A stretch of DNA of 64,000 nt from Thalassia testudinum (lineage: Eukaryota; Streptophyta; Magnoliopsida; Alismatales; Hydrocharitaceae). Positions 1 through 12,024 of the stretch are shown piece by piece; within the stretch, counting starts at the first letter, position 1; each line of letters begins with the position of its first letter. A program made the position numbers and the translations under genes. The notes below the pieces were generated by a model, which made no database searches, had not been told where the DNA came from, and saw nothing but the letters and a program-made list of their open reading frames with translations. The DNA lies in NCBI GenBank assembly GCA_037157565.1, contig JAZHRO010000013.1, forward strand, positions 112,420,001 to 112,484,000. Reading direction: 5' to 3'.

Positions 1-39
1 TTATGCATAGCCTCCCTACCAGAGGGCAGTTGTGCGAAC
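1..39 (-). pseudogene. Left edge of Athila-like gag relic B
   Basis: This short stretch is the other half of the gag gene that element A interrupted. Joined to position 9746 onward, it lines up with the gag of element E near 51025-51085: ttgcatag, then a ccct run, then gcgcgaa, then gcgtagaggtgg. The last five bases (35-39, cgaac) are the left copy of the target-site duplication of element A. The rest of B lies to the left, outside the window. B is a relic of an autonomous Ty3/gypsy element read on the minus strand. Confidence 0.7.
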
Positions 40-2233
40 TGACAGAAAGCCATTTTCGCGCATTTGAAAGTCGTCGGAAATCGTAGCATAGTCGCGCAAA
101 AACGTTTGTCAAAAATTGATTTCTAAAGATAACGAGACTTGAGTCCCGGTTGTTCGTCTCTGGGAGGCATTGCTTTTACTTTTGAAATCGATCTTTTTGC
201 CGCTCTAATTTGTTTAGAATCGCATGCCGATTCGTGATTATTACGTATTTACGTACGACATGCTTAGTTGCAAGAATATTAAGAGTTAGAAACAGGCAAC
301 ATTAATCACACAAAAGATAATAGCAATCATTAAGCTCATGGTGATTTCAACCAGATAGAGATATATATATATATATAAATGTGTTTTCATTCATTCATTT
401 GGGAGTTGTTGCACAAGGAATCTAGAGGAAAGCTTGTACATAAATGCTTGAAAATTAAATCTAGCTACCAGAAAATGATTGCATACAAGAATCGATGGGG
501 GGATTTCGCATGCATCATTGGGGGAGAAGTAGGACTACACTACTAAGTAGTAAATAAACGCAGTAAATATACGAAGGGCATAATCTAAATCTAGCAGAAT
601 GGAAGGGCAATCATGGGTGGTCCTCGATGGCCTTTGAATGGTTGACAGAAGAAGGAGGGGCGGCCAATGGAACTTAGGTCGGCCCTTGGAGAGAGGTTGG
701 GAGCTGATCCAGCTTCCTGGCGTGGAGCTGGTGGCCTCCATAGTGGTGCTCAACTTGTGGAGGGTGAGTGGAGATGGAAGTGGCTATTCTATGTGGAATG
801 GATGCCAAGGAAGTGAATGGGTGCAAATGGCCACCTGAGGGGTCTTTTTATAGATCTAAGGGAAGATCTCTAGAGAATTATGGAATTCTCTAGAGAGGCC
901 TATGGTGGGAGCTCCTGGGAGAGTGAGAGAGAGAGGGTGGATGGTGGTTTTTAGATCCACCAAATGTGGATCTAAAAATTGAATGGCTCTTGGTTGCTAT
1001 TTTTGGCAACCAAGGCAACCACACATGGTAGAGAGTTCTAGAGAACTCTAGGCTAGGTATTTTCATGTGGATGGTGTGTGTGGGTGTGTGTGGGTCAAAA
1101 CTTAGGTGGCTAGGTTGATTAGGTTAGGTTTTAGTGGGTATAGATCAAGGTATGTCTCAAATTAGGGTTATAAACCCTAATTCACTAAGGTAAAGTGCAA
1201 TTAAACTTAATACAAGTTTAATTGGGTGTGTGAAAATTTAATTGAGAGTAAAACAACTCAATTAAGTCAGGTCTAGGTCAATTGGACTCTCACTGAGTCC
1301 AATTGGACAGTGTGTGCTGAGATCAGGGCTCAATTGGACTCAATGAGTCCAATTGAATAGGCTGATGGAATTGACTAAGATCCAAGTCAATTAGGTTTAG
1401 TGAGGACCTAATTATGTCCTTAGGGAGGTCTAGAGGTGATGTACTAGGGTTAGGGCACCTTAGTTTATGTTCCTATGGGGTTGGAATTGGGTTTAGGGAC
1501 CTAGAGATCCAAGATCAAGGCTTAAATCTCAAAACAAGAATTGGAGAGCAGTATCAAAGGTCTAATAATAGAATCAGACGTCTTATACTCAAAAATCAGA
1601 AGTCCAGACTTGTTGTCTGGACGTCCAATCAGAGTTAGGAAGGACTTCGGGTTCTGTTTTGGGTATTCTGTAGAAATTAGACATCTGACAAAGTGTCTGG
1701 ATGTCCAATAACACTGCAGAAGTTGGTTTGAAGTGTGCGGGAGTTGGCTAAAGGTCCTAGACATCCTATAACTTATCTGGACGTCCAGATAAGGGTTGGA
1801 ACTAGGGTTTTAGGGCTTCCTAGGGTGTTGTGACCTAATCTAAGGGTGGCTAAGACTTGGGGAAGTCTCTAGGCTATCCTAGGGCTAGAATGGACCTAAG
1901 CTCTTCACATTTTACTGCTTTATTTCTACTTAATAGAATAGCAAACATTTAAGCCCCTTACATTATTATTCCTACATCTAAACTAGGCCTTCTGCTCCAG
2001 CTCTACTACAACTCCTGTTATTCCTGATCCAGCTTCAGATCTAGCTCCTGATCAGCTTATTGCCTACAATTGACATAATGCATTTAATCAGCACATTATA
2101 ACATTATTTCATGCATAGCTAAAGGAAAGCAGTAAAGATGCAGACAATGCATATGTATGCATGAATAACCCTAACTTATGTTAAGTCCTAGCTTAATCTA
2201 GGCCAATTAAGACCTATGATTGCTGCGCAATCA
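40..2233 (-). repeat. 3' LTR of element A (2194 bp)
   Basis: Direct repeat of 7542-9740 with scattered substitutions only. On the plus strand it begins TGACAGAAAG at 40 and ends CGCAATCA at 2233. A minus-strand TATA box lies at 845-852. U3, to the right of it, holds two inverted repeats built on CAATTGGACTC/GAGTCCAATTG (1279-1305 and 1331-1355) and several GGACGTCC or AGACGTCT palindromes (about 1577-1793). A (TA)n run lies at 361-377. The short ORFs on both strands are not conserved as proteins and I do not call them genes. Confidence 0.92.
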
Positions 2234-2244
2234 TACCCCCATGC
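2234..2244 (-). other. Polypurine tract (plus-strand DNA primer) of element A
   Basis: On the minus strand this reads GGCATGGGGGTA directly before the TGATTGCGC start of the 3' LTR. The same tract sits at the matching place in elements C, E, F, G and H. Confidence 0.85.
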
Positions 2245-4423
2245 CTAAATCTTGCTAGTCCCTAGCAAATTCAAGACTAAATTATTTACAGCAAGGGTCC
2301 CTAAGGGACTAGTTATTTTATCAAGTGTTTGCATAGAGATTTTTCTCCCTTTTATTTTCATCCTATGCTCTAGAAATCTAGACAATCGTGAAGGTGCAGC
2401 TATGTAGCTTTTGCAACGGATTTGAGTGAAAACTAATACACCTCTAAAGCCTGTGCTTGACCCCTAATAAAAATTCTAGCGGGATAGGCGGATTTCTTCC
2501 CTTGGGGTATTCAAGATATTCTATGAATTTCACCCCGGCTTTGGGCTTAGGTAGAGAATCTTTGAGGGAAAGGATTATATATTTGGTGGCTCAGTCTCAC
2601 TTGGTGCTACATAGAGACTAGTACTACAGAATCCAGATTCCCGAATTACTAAGTAACTTAACTTAGAGAAAGACGAGAAAAACTATGCTCTCTTTGATTC
2701 CTTTGCATTCATTCTCTCTTGCTCTTTTTCTTTCTTTTTCTTAGAGCTCACAACCTCACCTGATTCACACATAGGATCTGTATTTGGTGGCTCACTAGGC
2801 ATTAACACTTTAATTGAGTTCTCATAACCCTAACACTAAGTCGGGGTTCCTCAGCCAGTATTCGGGCGGTCAGAAACACAAGAAAAATAGGTTAAGGCCA
2901 TATTTGGTGGAGCTCAATTTTATTTGGTGGTATTGCCTTGATAAACACTAAATATTCATTCTTTTCTTCTTTTTTCTTCTTTTTCTATTTTTTTTTTTCA
3001 GTTTTTCTTTCTTTTCATCATTCTTTTTCTTTTTCTTTTTCTCATTTTTTTTAATTTTTTTTTTCAGCATAACACAACTGGCATACATCCATGAACTTTA
3101 TTAAGGAGGCATTATTGGGGATTGGTGGTACTCAAGAGACATTGGGTGGCATATTTGGTGGAAGTGCCTACTCACGGCACCGGGAGAGACGGATAGGATG
3201 GTGTATTTCTAACCTTGACATCAATACCCTCCTTCAACCAAGGATTCTGTAAAGAATGGCCGTAACCATCCACCTTAGCCCTACTTTTATGAAAACTCGC
3301 TCTCCGCGTATTTGCCTTATTCGGTGGCTCTCACAATTTCGCACAAAATGCATACGCAGGAACCGAGAGCGAAAACTATGTCTCATCTCAGAGCATCATC
3401 ACCTAATTATCTAGGATTCTAGATTCCTCGCACTAATCTTAGAACACCAGTACACTCTACTCTCATCTCACACTATTTGGTGGATTTTTAAAGGAAAATC
3501 TGCCTGACTCCCAAAACATTGTCCAAGGGTTCAGGAAAAGAAGCACTGCTTCTTCTCGACAAACTGAAGACGTTTATCAGCCTTCTCCGTGTATCCATTG
3601 CAAATTCTACGTGTGTGTGAAAAGTTGTATTGGATTCCAGATTACAGGAATCAACTAAAGGATAAAATCCCTAATGCATTCTCTTAATAAAATAATCTTA
3701 TTCATGAATGTAATATCTATATATGCTATAAACATGTAACCTCATATAATTTGTACTTTGTGAATTTCCCGTATTGGGTTACAATCAGCTTGACCCTAAA
3801 TTTAGAACAAAAGGTGAGCGGGTGAGTCGGAAGTGGCTATTGCGAACGATTTCTAGCTCCAATGCGAGCATTGGAGGTGGAGTCAGTTGTTCTTTTATTT
3901 AAGGTCCTAAAGTACGTTTTGCATGCAGCTCCGAGGTTTTCCTAAGTGTTGGCACAAAATTTTTTTTTAGTTTTTCTGTATCTATCCCCCCATGACTAAG
4001 TTCTTTCATGTCCTCATGCATGGATGTAAAATAAAATAAATGTTGTAGGGAGAGAATGGGTAGAAATCACCTGTAATTGCTCCTGAAATTATATTCAACA
4101 TCGGCCAACCTGTTAATATGCAATATAAAAGGGAAATATGCTAAAACAAAAATATGCTATGTATAAAAATGGTTATATATAAATGATGGTGGAATGTGGG
4201 GCGAATGGTATCTATATGTGTTGAGTTTAACGCCTCCAGCTGGGCGAAAACTCAATCAGATGTGTCATTTCTAGCATAGGAGTCGGCTAAGATTAAGAGA
4301 AAGATATGCTCGTATGCTCCCAGAATCAGTGGTCCGGAGATACGAACCAGCTGATTGTGCACCCCTACTCCAAAAAGTCTAGCTATAAGAAAGTGTGGAG
4401 TGGTGGTGGAAAATAGAGGATAA
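2245..4423 (-). other. 3' non-coding region of element A
   Basis: No gene is visible in this 2.2-kb stretch. In element sense it holds, after the ORF, a CCAGCTGGAGGCGTTAAACTC-type block (about 4228-4250), then a second polypurine-like module (3985-4020), and then a segment in which CCACCAAATA recurs. On the plus strand the motif reads TATTTGGTGG, at about 2579, 2781, 2901, 2921, 3152 and 3474, with variants near 3121 and 3330. Much of the segment aligns with the 3' region of element H (36730-36851, 41571-42055 and 55762-56150 joined). T-rich runs lie at 2976-3065. Confidence 0.75.
3985..4020 (-). promoter_or_regulatory. Conserved second polypurine-like module of element A
   Basis: In element sense this reads ATGAGGACAT, then about 11 variable bases, then AGTCATGGGGGGAT. 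The same arrangement occurs in C, E, F, G and H, always 1.2-1.8 kb upstream of the true polypurine tract once nested insertions are removed. An internal plus-strand primer role is inference only. Confidence 0.6.
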
Positions 4424-5890
4424 TCAGAGGGGGGGATCATGATGTTGATTCAGCTGATTTATCATGTCCCACAATTCAGCAGGAAGTTGCTGAGGGAGTA
4501 GATCAAAATGTACCTCAGAACCAGAATCTGAGTCATAGGGATCCTTATAATGATAATTGACATCAAAGATCATTCCCTCTCCAGGATCTGGGTCATACGG
4601 GGGCATTTGTGAAAGTAGAAAATCTGTGGGGAGGTCACTGAAATCCTCATCAGAAATTACTTCGTCCTCATCAGTACCCATCTCTGATTCATCAGAGGTT
4701 GTCTCCTCAGGCTCAAAGTCGAGCCATTTGTTAGATTGACTAGGATGATAGGTGCATCTCCAGCTCATTATGCTCAAAGCTTTACCCTCATATGCATTGG
4801 GTTCTTCAATAATTCCTGCCTCAGGTAGCATATTTATTTCTTCGGTCAAAGCATCCATAGCTACTTCTGGTTTTTGGATGTTTGGATCAGGGATAGAAAG
4901 TGTCCTCTCAGAATCTCTAATATCCGAATTAGGGATGTAGGTGAAAGAAGAAGAGTGCAGATCAGAAGATGTTGGCTCTAGCACAGGTTCACCTACAATG
5001 GGAAGTGGCCTAGATTGATCAGTAGTGTCGCATGTAATGCTTGCCTCGAGATCCATATCCTCAATTGGATCTACTTCCCTTGTCTCGATTGGGTCATCTA
5101 ACCAGATAGGTGTCTCCCAGGATTCAGGATAATCTGATTGCGGCTCAGTCCTGGAGATATCAGTCCTTTCCTCCTCAATTTCAGATGAACCCATTCGGCA
5201 TACTTCCTGCTCCTGTCTCATATCCATGCTAGATTCTTTTTCCCCTGAGTGATCTTTGGGCATCTACTCCCGAGAATCTTCTGTGTGTTCTTCCAGCGTA
5301 GTTGTTTCAGATTCTTCGAGGTCTTCAATGCTATTTTCCACTTTATATCTCAAAAGCAATAGTTCTTGAGTTTCTCGATTTTGTCCCATTCGCCTTGTTA
5401 TCTCTACTGTTTCCTGAAGGAGCTCCATCACAGCTTGTTGATGCTAAATCCGGCTTTGTCTTTGGTTCGGCTCAATGATAGCCTGGATTTCGTGTAGATA
5501 GGATGCGGCCTTTTCCTTAGCACTCGCTATAGCTCCCTGTATTCTATAATGTGGCCGCATATTCATCGGTAGCTCTTCAGGGGTTCCAGGGGGTGAATCA
5601 GGTCTACCCATGTTCCATGGGTGAGAAGCAGGAGTACGAAATCCATATCCTGGGTTATAAGGTGCGGTCCTTTGAGGGACCGATTGGTATGGGTCATAAT
5701 ATCCAGGGTTAGGATATGGGTTAACCATTTCGGTAACCCAAGGAGAAGGATCAGGCAAAGCGAAAAGTCATCTTCGCCACCTTGGGTTCTGATCCCAAGG
5801 TTGAGCTGATTCAGTGACCCGAGCTCTCAGATAAGCTCGTGGGTCCAGCTCTTCTGGATCCTGATTAGGTCCAGATTCAATGTTAGACAT
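4424..5890 (-). pseudogene. Element A ORF: proline-rich, coiled-coil and acidic protein, broken by three stops
   Basis: A single minus-strand frame of 489 codons runs from ATG at 5890 to a TGA at 4424-4426. It is interrupted by in-frame stops at 5768-5770 (TGA), 5444-5446 (TAG) and 5264-5266 (TAG), with no frameshift between the pieces. Visible regions in order: an N-terminal stretch rich in Asp, Glu and Arg; a Pro/Tyr/Gly-rich segment (about residues 45-110); a helical, Leu/Glu/Gln-rich stretch likely to form a coiled coil (about 115-195); and a long Asp/Glu/Ser/Pro-rich C-terminal half. I see no gag zinc knuckle, DTG protease motif, reverse transcriptase or integrase motif. I do not recognise the protein. 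Its position and general build match the ORF of element C, and a structural or gag-substitute role is inference. The start is the first ATG of the conserved frame. Confidence 0.7.
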
Positions 5891-7521
5891 CACAGCTCAG
5901 CAGATAGAAGAAGTGACTCGCCTCCTTGGGAGCGGCTCCCAAGGTCCAACCAAGTGAGGTCGAAGTAACCTCCTTCCGTGCATACACTGCCCAACCCCTG
6001 GGTTGGTGTAGCCACGCAGGACAAGGCTAAGGCCCTGTCAATCAAATGGTCCTTATAGATCAGGTGACCATATTTTTCGTTAGGGATTTGAATTCCTGAA
6101 AATAAGTTCGTCGTACAACCGACTGAAAGTGAATTTCTCCTGTCAAGCTAACCCAGCCAGTCTGGTTACGAGGGGACTAAGGGGAAGGTTCTTCCTTTGG
6201 CTTATGCCTTCGGTTCTGTTGACCCCCGAGCCGTGGTCGTTTGACACTACCCCGCAGACTTAGTCACCAGGTTTGGCAAGAGAGATTAAACTCATCTAGT
6301 AGTACGACAACGAACTCAGGTTGATTTCGTGTTTTAAAAATTGGTTTTTAACCCGTTTTCTTCAGTGGGGTTTGTGGTGAGTGGCCCACAAGGTGACCAA
6401 GCTCACTGGCTAACTAGACTTGATTAAGTCTAGGTTAGCCAAAAGTGTGGTCTCTATTTGTGACCCTAAAGGTTCAACCTAAGTTGCATGCATTTTTAGG
6501 GTTTTTCTCTATTTCAATAGACCACAGAAATAATGTTGATTCTCTAATAATAATTGGAATCCAATTAATTTGAAATTTTTCGAGTAGATTCATTTTTTAA
6601 TTAGTTATTTAGAGAATATTTTTTTAGAATTTTTACTATTTCAACTGAATTTTTAGGGAATTTTGAATATCAGGGGGTCATATTTGGAACTTTGACCCCT
6701 GGACGATTTTTCACTTTGAAACGGTACCAAATGATCTTCAAAAATTCGTGAAAAATATGGAAAATAAAGCTAATTAGATCAGATTTCAAACCCCACCATT
6801 TTTAGTCAAAATAGATTCGCGGATTGCTCGAAATCACTTTTGGAAATTTGAAAATCTTTGAATCTGGGTCAATCTGACCACCGTGCAGTTCACGAATTTT
6901 TAAAAATTTTATACTTGGATTTTTTCCAAAGTAATGGTGGAATTTGAAAGATGGTTTGAAAATGAAGGTTCAACACAAATGTTAGAATTTTTCGCTAACG
7001 AATTTTTCGGCAATCGAATTTTTAAGTGAGATTTGAAATCTGGCTAAAAATCAGAAGGTGGTGGAAAAGCTTTTTAAAGAGGTTTGAATTTAAATCTAGG
7101 CTTTCCATTGAAAAGGATGTTTTTTTTTTTCAAAACTTTTGCACGTTTTTTTTTCAAAAATAATTTTTTGAAAAGATTCACAGAAGATATTTTTTTTTCA
7201 AACTAACCTAAGCTCGAAAAGAAATCTAATCTGGAATTTTTTTTTCAAAATTTTCCTTTTTGATTTTTTTTTCTTTTTCACTAAAATGAGAAAAATCCTT
7301 TTTTTTTTTCAAAAGAGATTGCAGAAAGTAGATCTAATCCTAGGGTTCAGAAAATAAACCTAATCTACGATAGATGATGTGCACCTGATTTTTCTTTGCC
7401 ACGTTCAATCTGTGCGCGGATCCTGTTTTCGTTCCGTGTTGTCTTGCACATCAAAAACAAAGTAGTGGAAAATTTGTCAGTGATAGATTAAAAGATCGAA
7501 ATCAAGAAAAATGACGTTGCC
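5891..7521 (-). other. 5' leader of element A, no gene seen
   Basis: This 1.6-kb region lies between the primer site and the ORF. I see no protein-like frame. On the plus strand 7110-7310 is T-rich (A-rich in element sense), with runs of eight to ten T. Around 5941-6300 there is a GC-richer block that may be the counterpart of the leaders in B, C and E, but I could not align it convincingly. Confidence 0.6.
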
Positions 7522-7539
7522 TCCCCGGCAACGGCGTCA
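7522..7539 (-). other. Primer-binding site of element A (tRNA-Asp)
   Basis: The minus strand reads TGACGCCGTTGCCGGGGA two bases inside the 5' LTR. It complements the 3' end of plant tRNA-Asp with one mismatch (A for G at the third base). This fixes the minus orientation of the element. Confidence 0.88.
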
Positions 7540-7541
7540 TT

Positions 7542-7856
7542 TGACAAAGAGTCATTTTCATGCATTTGAAAGTTGTTGGAAATCGTAGTATAGTCGCGCA
7601 AAAACGTTCGTCAAAAATTGATTTCTAAAGATAACGAGACTTGAGTCTCGGTCGTTCGTCTCTGGGAGGCATTGCTTTTACTTTTGAAATCGATCTTTTT
7701 GTCGCTCTACTTTGTTTAGAATCGCATGCCAGTTCGTGATTATTACGTATTTACATACGACATGCTTAGTTGCAAGAATATTAAGAGTTAGAAACAAGCA
7801 ACATTAATCACGCAAAAGATAATAGCAATCATTAAGCTCATGGTGATTTCAAACAG

Positions 7857-7894
<38 letters not shown>

Positions 7895-9740
7895 TTTCAT
7901 TCATTCATTTGGGAGTTGTTGCACAAGGAATCTAGAGGAAAGCTTGTACATAAATGCTTGAAAATTAAATCTAGCTACCAGAAAATGATTGCATATAAGA
8001 ATCGATGGGGGGATTTCGCATGCATCATTAGGGGAGAAGTAAGACTACACTACTAAGCAGTAAATAAACGCAGTAAATATATGAAGGGCATAATCTAAAT
8101 CTAGCAGAATGGAAGGGCATTCATGGGTGGTCCCCGATGGCCTTTGAATGGTTGACAGAAGGAGGGGCGGCCAATGGAACTTAGGCTGGCCCTTGGAGAG
8201 AGGTTGGGAGCTGATCCAGCTTCTTGGCGTGGAGCTGGTGGCCTCCATGGTGGTTCTCAACTCGTGGAGGGTGAGTGGAGATGGAAGTGGCTATTCTAAG
8301 TGGAATGGATGCCAAGGAAGTGAATGGGTGTAAATGGCCACCTGAGGGGTCTTTTTATAGACCTAAGGGAAGATCTCTAGAGAATTATGGAATTCTCTAG
8401 AGAGGCCTATGGTGGGAGCTCCTAGGAGAGTGAGAGAGAGAGGGTGGATGGTGGTTTTTAGATCCACCAAATGTGGATCTAAAAATTGAATGGCTCTTGG
8501 TTGCTATTTTTGGCAACCAAGGCAACCACACATGGTAGAGAGTTATAGAGAACTCTAGGCTAGGTATTTTCATGTGGATGGTGTGTGTGGGTGTGTGTGG
8601 GTCGAAACTTAGGTGGCTAGGTTGATTAGGTTAGGTTTTAGTGGGTATAGATCATGGTATGTCTCAAATTAGGGTTATAAACCCTAATTCACTAAGGTAA
8701 AGTGCAATTAAACTTAATACAAGTTTAATTGGGTGTGTGAAAACTTAATTGAGAGTAAAACAACTCAATTAAGTCAGGTCTAGGTCAATTGGACTCTCAC
8801 TGAGTCCAATTGGACAGTGTGTGCTGAGATCAGGGCTCAATTGGACTCAATGAGTCCAATTGAATAGGCTGATGGAATTGACTAAGATCCAAGTCAATTA
8901 GGTTTAGTGAGGACCTAATTAGGTCCTTAGGGAGGTCTAGAGGTGATGTACTAGGGTTAGGGCACCTTAATTTATGTTCCTATGGGGTTGGAATTGGGTT
9001 TAGGGACCTAGAGATCCAAGATCAAGGCTTAAATCTCAAAATAGGAATTGGAGAGCAATATCAGAGGTCTAATAATAGAATCAGACGTATTATACTCAAA
9101 AATCAGAAGTCCAGACTTGTTGTCTGGACGTCTAATCAGAGTCAGGAAGGACTTCAGGTTCTATTTTGGGTATTCTGTAGAAATTAGGCGTCTGACAAAG
9201 TGTCTGGACATCCAATAACACTACAGAAGTGGGTTTGAAGTGTGCGGGAGTTGGATAAGGGTCCTAGACATCCTATAACTTATCTGGACGTCCAGATAAG
9301 TGTTGGAACTAGGGTTTTATGGCTTCCTAGGGTGTTGTGACCTAATCTAAGGGTGGCTAAGGCTTGGGGAAGTCTCTAGGCTATCCTAGGGCTAGGATTG
9401 ACCTAAGCTCTTCACATTTTACTGCTTTATTTCTACTTAATAGAATAGCAAACTTTTAACCCACTTACATTATTTTTCCTACATCTAAACTAGGCCTTCT
9501 ACTCCAGCTCTGCTACAACTCCTGTTATTCTTGATCCAGCTTCAGATCCAGCTCCTGATCAGCTTATTGCCTGGAATTGACATAATGCACTTAATCAGCA
9601 CATTATAACATTATTTCATTCATAGCTAAAGGAAAGCAGTAAAGATGCAGACAATGCATATGTATGCTTGAATTACCCTCACTTATGTTAAGTCCTAGCT
9701 TAATCTAGGCCAATTAAGACCTATGATTGCTGCGTAATCA
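7542..9740 (-). repeat. 5' LTR of element A (2199 bp)
   Basis: This repeat begins TGACAAAGAG at 7542 and ends TAATCA at 9740 on the plus strand. It matches 40-2233 nearly base for base. The (TA)n/(GT)n run at 7857-7893 is longer than in the other copy. U3 is to the right, the TATA box is at 8352-8359, and U5 ends next to the primer site. The right flank 9741-9745 (cgaac) completes the target-site duplication. Confidence 0.92.
8352..8359 (-). promoter_or_regulatory. TATA box of the element A 5' LTR
   Basis: The minus strand reads CTATAAAAAGACCCC. The same box is at 845-852 in the 3' LTR and at about 33062-33069 in the related LTR. It lies about 0.8 kb from the U5 end, so transcription would run leftward into the element. 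Confidence 0.6.
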
Positions 9741-10797
9741 CGAACAGGTTTTGCGTAGAGGTGGCTCGCTGCAGGTGTTGAGTTAGCTCATCCACCTTCT
9801 TCTCAATAATAGAGACCTTGTCCAGGCAACTGGTCATTAGTTAAAAGTTGATGGAGGAGGATAGGCCTTGCGTCTCATGTGCTCCCCTTGGATTCATAAA
9901 TGCATGGGCATTCGTCCTATCGAACATGCCCATGGATTCATTATTGATGGAGTTCTCACCCATGTTCTCAAGAATCTCCTACACGGTGTCTTCGTGTTGA
10001 CCCATGATATTCCCTCCATAGGTTGCATTGACGAATAATCGAGTATCCTCATGGAGTCCCAGGTAAAAAGATTGGACTTGTTCCCATTTAGGAACTCTAT
10101 GGTGGGGGCACTTTCGCATGAGATTCAGAAAATGATCCCATGCCTCATGAAGTGGTTCTCCTACTTGCTATGTAAAATGCGTGATCTGGTACCATAGGGC
10201 ATTTGTCTGACCAATAGGGAAGTACTTTTTTAGAAACTTGGATCGTAGTTCCTCCCATGTGTTGATTGGATGCATTAGGGTTTGGTACCAGTGAGCAGCC
10301 TTGTCCATGAGAGAGAAGGAGAACATTTTCATGAGCAAGATAACCTGATTTTGAGCTTCTGACTCGAAGGTCTAGTCCAGATGCTTGAGTTACTTGATAT
10401 GCTAGAAAGGATCCTTGGATTTACGCCCATGAAATTTTGGAATAGCATGAATCATGTTGGGCTTGAGTTTAGTATCAGGACCTCCAGTTGGGATTTGGAC
10501 TTGAAGTTAGATCGCCACAGCAGTGGGATTGTAATGATCTCGCATCATAGGATGCTGCGGTGGGTTTACAAAGGCTTGGAATAGATCGTTGAGGCACTGA
10601 AGCTGATTCTCAAGATTATTTCTTTTTGCTGGTTTCTCCATGATGATGGATGGAGGAGAGCTAGGTTTAGATGAATCAAAAGAGATATCGATCTGGTTGG
10701 GTTGCTGCACAAACAAGGAGGTTGAGGCTTGGCCTCGACGGGAGTGAATAGCTAATGGTGGCCTCAAGGGTAGTCTTAGAGATCTCCTCCTGAACAT
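9741..10797 (-). pseudogene. gag: Athila-like gag relic B (capsid-region fragment)
   Basis: This is the N-terminal part of a Ty3/gypsy gag read on the minus strand, matching the gag of element E (51040-52108) along its length. It starts at an ATG at 10797 with an Arg-rich MFRRRSLR-like opening. A Ser/Pro-rich linker follows, then a stretch ending in PMMRDHYNPTAVAI that E also has. The capsid homology region (CPHH-like block and YxGL) can be traced near 10050-10150 but is broken by stops and frameshifts. Element A cut it at 9740, and the rest continues from position 39 to the left. Family knowledge: this gag type belongs to the non-chromovirus Tat/Athila branch. It is a dead copy. Confidence 0.78.
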
Positions 10798-11099
10798 GCA
10801 TCGATGGAATAGTGAGGGATAGCAGGTGATGGACCCAATCAAGACACCCAAAAAAATTTTGGATGACTATAGAGGTTCAGGGTGGATGATACCCCTTAGT
10901 TAGAAAGCCATCCACTTGAGAATTACCTCAACAGCCAGAAAGGGAGAGTCCCGCAAAGACCCCTACACGGTAGAGTGCCCCCACGGCTTACAGGGTTTCC
11001 CCCACCCAACCTTTCTTGTCACTGAGGATCCAGGTAGACCAGAATAGGGACTTGACCTCTTATGTCTACCGATTTTAAGTTAAGAGCAAAGGTGCTTAT
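10798..11099 (-). other. 5' leader of relic B, truncated by LTR K
   Basis: This segment is closely similar to the leader of E (about 52130-52395) and, on the opposite strand, to the leader of C (about 15610-15860). It contains the shared run with ggacccaatcaagacaccc, tagaggt, cacggtagag and ggtttcccccaccc. It stops at 11099, where an LTR begins. Confidence 0.75.
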
Positions 11100-12024
11100 T
11101 GATGAGACCTAATATGTGGGCTAATCGAACACATAAATACCTAGATATTAGAAGGATTTCTACTTGTACATAGCATACTTAAATTTATAAATAAATTAGT
11201 TTATAAATATGATGGCATGCTTATTTTAAACATTACATTCACATATAATAGAAGGTAATATAAATTATGGTGACATGTATGCATTACATGCATTATTTTG
11301 GAATATCTCTGTAAATAACCCATTTTATTTTTATTTTTTCCCTTGCAACAGACTGTACCCTTGCCTTGAGACTTCAACGCAATGCCCCAACAGTTGAGAT
11401 TAACTCGCCGGGCAAGTCGCTGGTCGAGATTCATGGCGAGAGAAACAAATGGGAGGGGCATTTAGGTGCAGCCCCCCTGGATAGATGAGCATCTCTCCCC
11501 CTGGCAGGGACTTCTTCTCCATCTTCTCCACTGTGAAGGAGGCGCACACTGTGGAACTAGAGAGCACTGTGGCATAGGTGTTCTCCACTGCCATCAACCT
11601 CCATCACCGCAGTGGTGCACAGTGACAGCGTGCATAACCACCTCCGCAACCACATCGGCAACCCACCACCATCTACGGTTCATCTGCATCTTCCTCTTCA
11701 GTTCTTCTTCTCCACCTTCAGAGCAAACCACTAATCAACCATGCACCTGCGTCGCTCTGCGTGCACCAGCAGCAACCATGTTCCAGGTGTGCATAGCCCC
11801 GCGCGCAGTAGCTCCACGCGTAGCTGCACCCTCGTGTGCACACCCATCCACAGCATCCACCGCCACCCCTTCCTCTTCCTCGTGCTTCTTCTTCCTCTTC
11901 TTCCTTCCACCTCCACCTGCAACTCCAACGGAAGAACCCAAAGTGCAGGCCTCCACCGCTCCATGTAGCCACCCACCTTCACACTGACGACTCCCTCGTG
12001 CTCGCCTTGACCTCACGAGGGTAG
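11100..12024 (+). repeat. LTR fragment K, related to the element H LTR
   Basis: It begins TGATGAGACCTAAT exactly where the B leader stops. It resembles the LTR at 56155-57717 in its TGAT start, its early AT-rich part, and a pyrimidine-rich block with ccacctgcaactccaacggaagaaccc (11910-11940; compare 56865-56915). The right side is lost where C and F begin. The Pro/Ser/Thr-rich ORFs here on both strands have no protein-family features and I take them as chance frames in GC-rich LTR DNA. Confidence 0.5.

Larger units (their letters stand above)
40..9740 (-). mobile_element. Element A: complete non-autonomous Ty3/gypsy (Athila-like) LTR retrotransposon
   Basis: Two near-identical 2.2-kb direct repeats (40-2233 and 7542-9740) flank a 5.3-kb internal region. 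On the plus strand both repeats begin TGACA and end AATCA. The 5-bp target-site duplication cgaac is exact (35-39 and 9741-9745). Read on the minus strand, a tRNA-Asp primer site follows the right LTR and a GCATGGGGGTA polypurine tract precedes the left LTR, so the right LTR is the 5' one. There is no gag, protease, reverse transcriptase or integrase inside. The only ORF encodes an acidic, coiled-coil-type protein of unknown function. The element is inserted in the gag gene of relic B. Calling it Athila-related is inferred from the primer site and the shared 3' non-coding blocks. Confidence 0.93.

Noticed and set aside
7522..7539. tRNA-Asp-like string considered as a tRNA fragment
   Set aside because: It is the primer-binding site adjoining the 5' LTR of A. 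The same applies to 14817-14834 and 52993-53007.
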